Assembly (NCBI GenBank): GCA_034521715.1
Contig: JAXHLY010000009.1
Span: 62,001-126,000 of the forward strand
Direction: 5' to 3'
Source: Methylohalomonas sp034521715
GTDB taxonomy: Bacteria; Pseudomonadota; Gammaproteobacteria; Methylohalomonadales; Methylohalomonadaceae
Length of the DNA: 64,000 bases
Below the pieces are notes generated by a model. The model was not told the origin of the DNA, did not search any database, and saw only the letters and a list, made by a program, of their open reading frames with translations. Numbering within the stretch: the first letter of the stretch is position 1; each line of letters starts with the position of its first letter. Below, piece after piece: positions 60,907-64,000 of this stretch. A program made the position numbers and the translations under genes.

Positions 60907-62338
60907 ATGGATAAGTACGATGTCGTTGTCATCGGTGGCGGGCCCGCCGGCTATGTAGCCGCTATCCGCTGTGCCCAGCTGGGGCTCAAGACCGCCTGTG
61001 TCGAGGGCTGGCTGGGACCGAATAGCAAGCCTGCGCTCGGCGGGACCTGCCTGAACGTCGGTTGTATCCCGTCGAAGGCGCTGCTGGATTCCTCGCATCA
61101 TTATAGTCATATCCGTGAACATGCCGGCGATCACGGTATCAAGGTCGGCGATGTCAGTCTGGATGTCGACAAGATGATGGCGCGCAAGGACGAGATCGTG
61201 AAGGCCCTTGACCGGCGGTATCGCCTCGCTCTTCAAGAAACACCATATTGATTGGATGCAGGGTCACGGCCACCTCGCCGGCGAGACACCAGGTCACGGT
61301 CGACGCCGCCATGATCAGCGAGCGACAAGCAGACCGTCGAGGGCGAGCACATCATCATCGCCAGCGGCTCGGTGCCGGCTGCGCATTCCGCAGGCCGAGG
61401 TCGACAACAGCGGGCCGATCATCGACTCCACCGGTGCGCTGGCCCTGACCGAGGTGCCGGAAAAGCTCGGCGTGATCGGCGCCGGCGTCATCGGCCTGGA
61501 ACTGGGCAGCGTCTGGAGCCGGCTCGGTGCCGAAGTCGCCATGCTTGAGGCGCATGGAGACCATGCTGCCGGCTGTCGACCAGCAGATTGCCACCGAGGC
61601 CGGCAAGAGCCTGAAGAAACAGGGGCTGGATATCCGCCTCGGTACCCACGTTACGGCCACCAAGACAACCAAAAATGGTGTCCAGGTGACCTACGAGGAC
61701 GCCGACGGCGAACAGCAGATCGAATTCGACAAACTGATTGTCGCGGTCGGTCGCAAGCCGAATACCGACAGCCTTGGCGCCGGAGGCCGCCGGCCTGAAG
61801 CTGGACCAGCGCGGCTTCATCCAGGTTGACGATCACTGCCGCACGAATATCAACGGGCATCTGGGCCGTCGGTGACGTGGTCCGCGGCCCCATGCTGGCG
61901 CACAAGGCCATGGACGAAGGTGTCGCGGTCGCCGAACGCATCGCCGGCCAGGCCGCGCACATGGATTACGACATTATCCCGTGGGTGATCTACACCTGGC
62001 CGGAGATCGCCTGGGTCGGTCAGGCCGAGGAAGCGCTAAAGGAGGAAGGCACTGACTACCGCAGCGGCACTTTCCCGTTCATGGCCAGCGGCCGTGCCCG
62101 TGGCATGGGCGACACCGAGGGCCTGGTGAAGATACTCGCCGATGCCAATACCGACGAAATCCTCGGTGTGCACATCTTCGGCCCAAGCGCTTCGGAACTG
62201 ATCATGGAGGCCGTCACGGCCATGGCCTATGACGCCAGCAGCGAGGACATCGCCCGCACGATTCACGCCCATCCGACCCTCAGCGAGGCCATGCACGAGG
62301 CAGCCCTGGCGGTCGACCAGCGCACATTGCATCTGTAA
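60907..62338 (+). CDS. lpd: dihydrolipoyl dehydrogenase (about seven frameshifts)
   Basis: FAD-dependent E3 that reoxidises the lipoyl group. FAD loop VVVIGGGPAGYVAAIRCAQLGLK, redox disulfide GGTCLNVGCIPSKALL, NAD loop LGVIGAGVIGLELGSVWSRLGAEV, AVGRKPNT, GIWAVGDVVRGPMLAHKA and the catalytic His region TIHAHPTLSEAMHEAAL are all visible, in three frames. Single extra bases lie near 61211, 61288, 61330, 61385, 61552, 61783 and 61860. All are insertions, the highest density in the window. Repaired length about 475 residues. ATG 60907 follows a repeat. Confidence 0.93.
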
Positions 62339-62500
62339 GCTGCAAATATGCAGGCTGGCTAAGCGGGAGACACTGGAGTCACGTCTGGTGTTTCTGTTAC
62401 ATATCTTGCAGGATTGTTGCACTGCAACGTAGCCATGTGTCAAGCCTAACCATTGGCGGTACATGATTCCCATAACAATCAAATATCCGGAGAATCACGA

Positions 62501-63682
62501 ATGACGGAGAATGTCGTAATTGTGGCTGCCGGTCGGACTGCCATTGGTAATTTCAACGGCAGTCTGGCAAGCCTCGCGGCCAGCGCCCTCGGTACCAGGG
62601 TCATCAGTACCCTGCTTGAGCAATCCGGTGTCAGCCCGGACCAGGTCAACGAAGTCATCATGGGCCATGTGCTCACTGCCGGAGTCGGCATGAATCCGGC
62701 CCGCCAGGCATCCATCGGTGCCGGCATACCGGCAACCGTTCCGTCCATGACCATCAACAAGGTCTGTGGCAGCGGTCTCAAGGCCGTGGCCCTGGCGGCG
62801 CAGTCCATCCGCGCCGGCGATGCCGACATTATCGTTGCCGGTGGCCAGGAAAGCATGAGCCAGGCCCCGCATGTACTGCCGAATTCCCGCACCGGCCAGA
62901 AGATGGGCGAGTGGAAACTGATCGACAGCATGATCTATGACGGCCTGTGGGATGTCTTCAACAACTACCACATGGGCAACACTGCCGAGAACATAGCCAA
63001 GAAGTACGGCATCTCGCGCGAGGAACAGGACGAGTTCGCCGCCGCCTCGCAGAACAAGGCCGAGGCCGCCATCAAGGCAGGCAAGTTCACGGACGAAATC
63101 ATCCCGGTCGAGATCCCGCAGCGCAAGGGCGATCCGATCGTCTTCGATACCGACGAATTCCCGCGCGAAGGCGCCACCGCCGAGGGCCTGGGCAAGCTGC
63201 GCCCCGCTTTCGACAAGGACGGTACCGTCACCGCCGGCAATGCCTCCGGTATCAACGACGGCGCCGCCGCCACCATCGTCATGAGCGAAAGCAAGGCGAA
63301 GGAGCTCGGCCTGACCCCGATCGCCCGGATTTCCGCCTACGGCACCGCCGGCGTCGATCCGCAGATCATGGGTACCGGCCCGATCCCGGCGAGCCAGCTC
63401 TGTCTCAAGCGGGCCGGCTGGTCGGTTGACGATCTCGACCGGATCGAGGCCAACGAGGCCTTTGCCGCCCAGGCCATTGCCGTCAACCGCGACATGGGCT
63501 GGGACACCGGCAAGGTCAACGTCAACGGCGGCGCCATTGCCCTGGGCCATCCCATCGGTGCCTCCGGTTGCCGCCTGCTGGTCACGCTGCTGCATGAAAT
63601 CAAGCGCAACGGCGGTGGCAAGGGCCTGGCCACGCTGTGCATCGGCGGCGGCCAGGGTGTTGCACTGGCAGTGGAGGTGTAA
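62501..63682 (+). CDS. phaA: acetyl-CoA acetyltransferase (beta-ketothiolase)
   Basis: 393 residues, unbroken. Condenses two acetyl-CoA to acetoacetyl-CoA. Nucleophile Cys in INKVCGSGLKAVALA, His in GGAIALGHPIGASGCR and Cys in TLCIGGGQG. Start ATG 62501 has CCGGAGAA upstream; the open frame before it lacks similarity. The gene is followed three bases later by a phaB-like reductase, so the pair makes (R)-3-hydroxybutyryl-CoA for polyhydroxybutyrate. No phaC is in the window. Confidence 0.93.
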   Translation: MTENVVIVAAGRTAIGNFNGSLASLAASALGTRVISTLLEQSGVSPDQVNEVIMGHVLTAGVGMNPARQASIGAGIPATVPSMTINKVCGSGLKAVALAAQSIRAGDADIIVAGGQESMSQAPHVLPNSRTGQKMGEWKLIDSMIYDGLWDVFNNYHMGNTAENIAKKYGISREEQDEFAAASQNKAEAAIKAGKFTDEIIPVEIPQRKGDPIVFDTDEFPREGATAEGLGKLRPAFDKDGTVTAGNASGINDGAAATIVMSESKAKELGLTPIARISAYGTAGVDPQIMGTGPIPASQLCLKRAGWSVDDLDRIEANEAFAAQAIAVNRDMGWDTGKVNVNGGAIALGHPIGASGCRLLVTLLHEIKRNGGGKGLATLCIGGGQGVALAVEV

Positions 63683-63684
63683 TC

Positions 63685-64000
63685 ATGGAAGTCTCGCTGA
63701 AAGACAGAGTCGCACTGGTCACCGGCGGTACCCGCGGCATTGGTGCAGCAATCGTGAAACAGTTTGCCGCCTCCGGCGCCAGGGTTGTCACCAATTATCG
63801 TAACCAGGAACAGGCCGAGAAGTTCCAGGCCGAGATGAAGAAGGCCGGTTACGATATCCATATCTACCAGGCCGACGTCAGTGACTTCGAGGCCTGCAAG
63901 AAACTGATTGCGGATGTCGAAAAGGATGTCGGTCCTCTGGACATCCTGGTCAACAATGCCGGCGTCACCCAGGACACTACGCTGCGCAAGATGACCAAGG
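63685..64000 (+). CDS. phaB: acetoacetyl-CoA reductase (partial, runs off right edge)
   Basis: Short-chain dehydrogenase: NADP loop LVTGGTRGIGAAIVKQFAASGARVV, DVSDFEACKKLI, and the LDILVNNAGVTQDTTLRKMTK stretch typical of PhaB. The catalytic Ser-Tyr-Lys lies beyond the window. ATG 63685 is preceded by GGAGGTG inside the phaA end, an ideal ribosome site. The TTLRKM motif favours PhaB over FabG. Confidence 0.88.
   Translation, partial: MEVSLKDRVALVTGGTRGIGAAIVKQFAASGARVVTNYRNQEQAEKFQAEMKKAGYDIHIYQADVSDFEACKKLIADVEKDVGPLDILVNNAGVTQDTTLRKMTK

Overview
The window looks like the chromosome of a GC-rich, respiring gammaproteobacterium, probably a sulfur oxidiser related to Chromatiales. That placement is an inference from gene content and from close resemblance of translated proteins to gammaproteobacterial families (AlaC, TldD, GreB, PrmB, RppH, Mpl). 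Genes visible for sulfur oxidation (SoxC, SoxD, a fused SoxYZ), the TCA cycle and polyhydroxybutyrate precursors (PhaA, PhaB) fit a free-living chemotroph.

Layout. 0-8 kb: housekeeping genes (hom, alaC, a nitrilase-like hydrolase, tldD, greB, an HcaT-like MFS transporter, aroC). 8.1-11.6 kb: sulfur oxidation patch (TlpA-like thioredoxin, soxC, broken soxD, fused soxYZ). 11.7-14.2 kb: prmB and a GAF/HD-GYP c-di-GMP phosphodiesterase. 14.6-27.7 kb: a Tad (Flp pilus) locus with pilin, several TadE/TadG-like pseudopilins, CpaB carrying a large acidic repeat insert, secretin, FHA-CpaF ATPase, TadB, TadC, DUF192 and TPR proteins; no TadZ or prepilin peptidase is visible. 27.7-31.4 kb: mutS, fdxA, a DUF4124 protein. 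31.6-43.4 kb: a signalling and lipid-transport island. A CHASE2 Ser/Thr kinase, PP2C phosphatase and double-FHA protein on the plus strand face a minus-strand run of PP2C phosphatase, anti-sigma-type kinase, STAS protein, MlaE, MlaF, MlaD, auxiliary lipoprotein and CHASE2 adenylate cyclase. 43.6-53.7 kb: nth, FAH hydrolase, LON-domain protein, mpl, an IS30 element, dps, rppH, HAD phosphatase, mechanosensitive channel. 53.8-62.3 kb: mdh and gltA divergent from sucA-sucB-lpd. 62.5-64 kb: phaA and the start of phaB.

Two features cut across the window. First, about half of the genes are interrupted by single-base insertions or deletions (roughly 55-60 placed by protein homology, most of them +1). 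Reading frames resume exactly where the family sequence continues, so these are most likely sequence errors, not pseudogenes; I annotate such genes as whole units and give each shift. They are dense at 14-30 kb and 57-62 kb and rare at 30.3-52.7 kb. Second, gene ends are decorated by three families of short degenerate tandem units arranged as inverted arms, plus longer palindromic or MITE-like elements.

The most interesting candidate system is the translationally coupled run that joins a complete RsbU/RsbW/RsbV-type partner switch to an MCE (Mla-type) lipid transporter, suggesting the STAS protein acts as a phosphorylation-controlled MlaB instead of a sigma-factor regulator.
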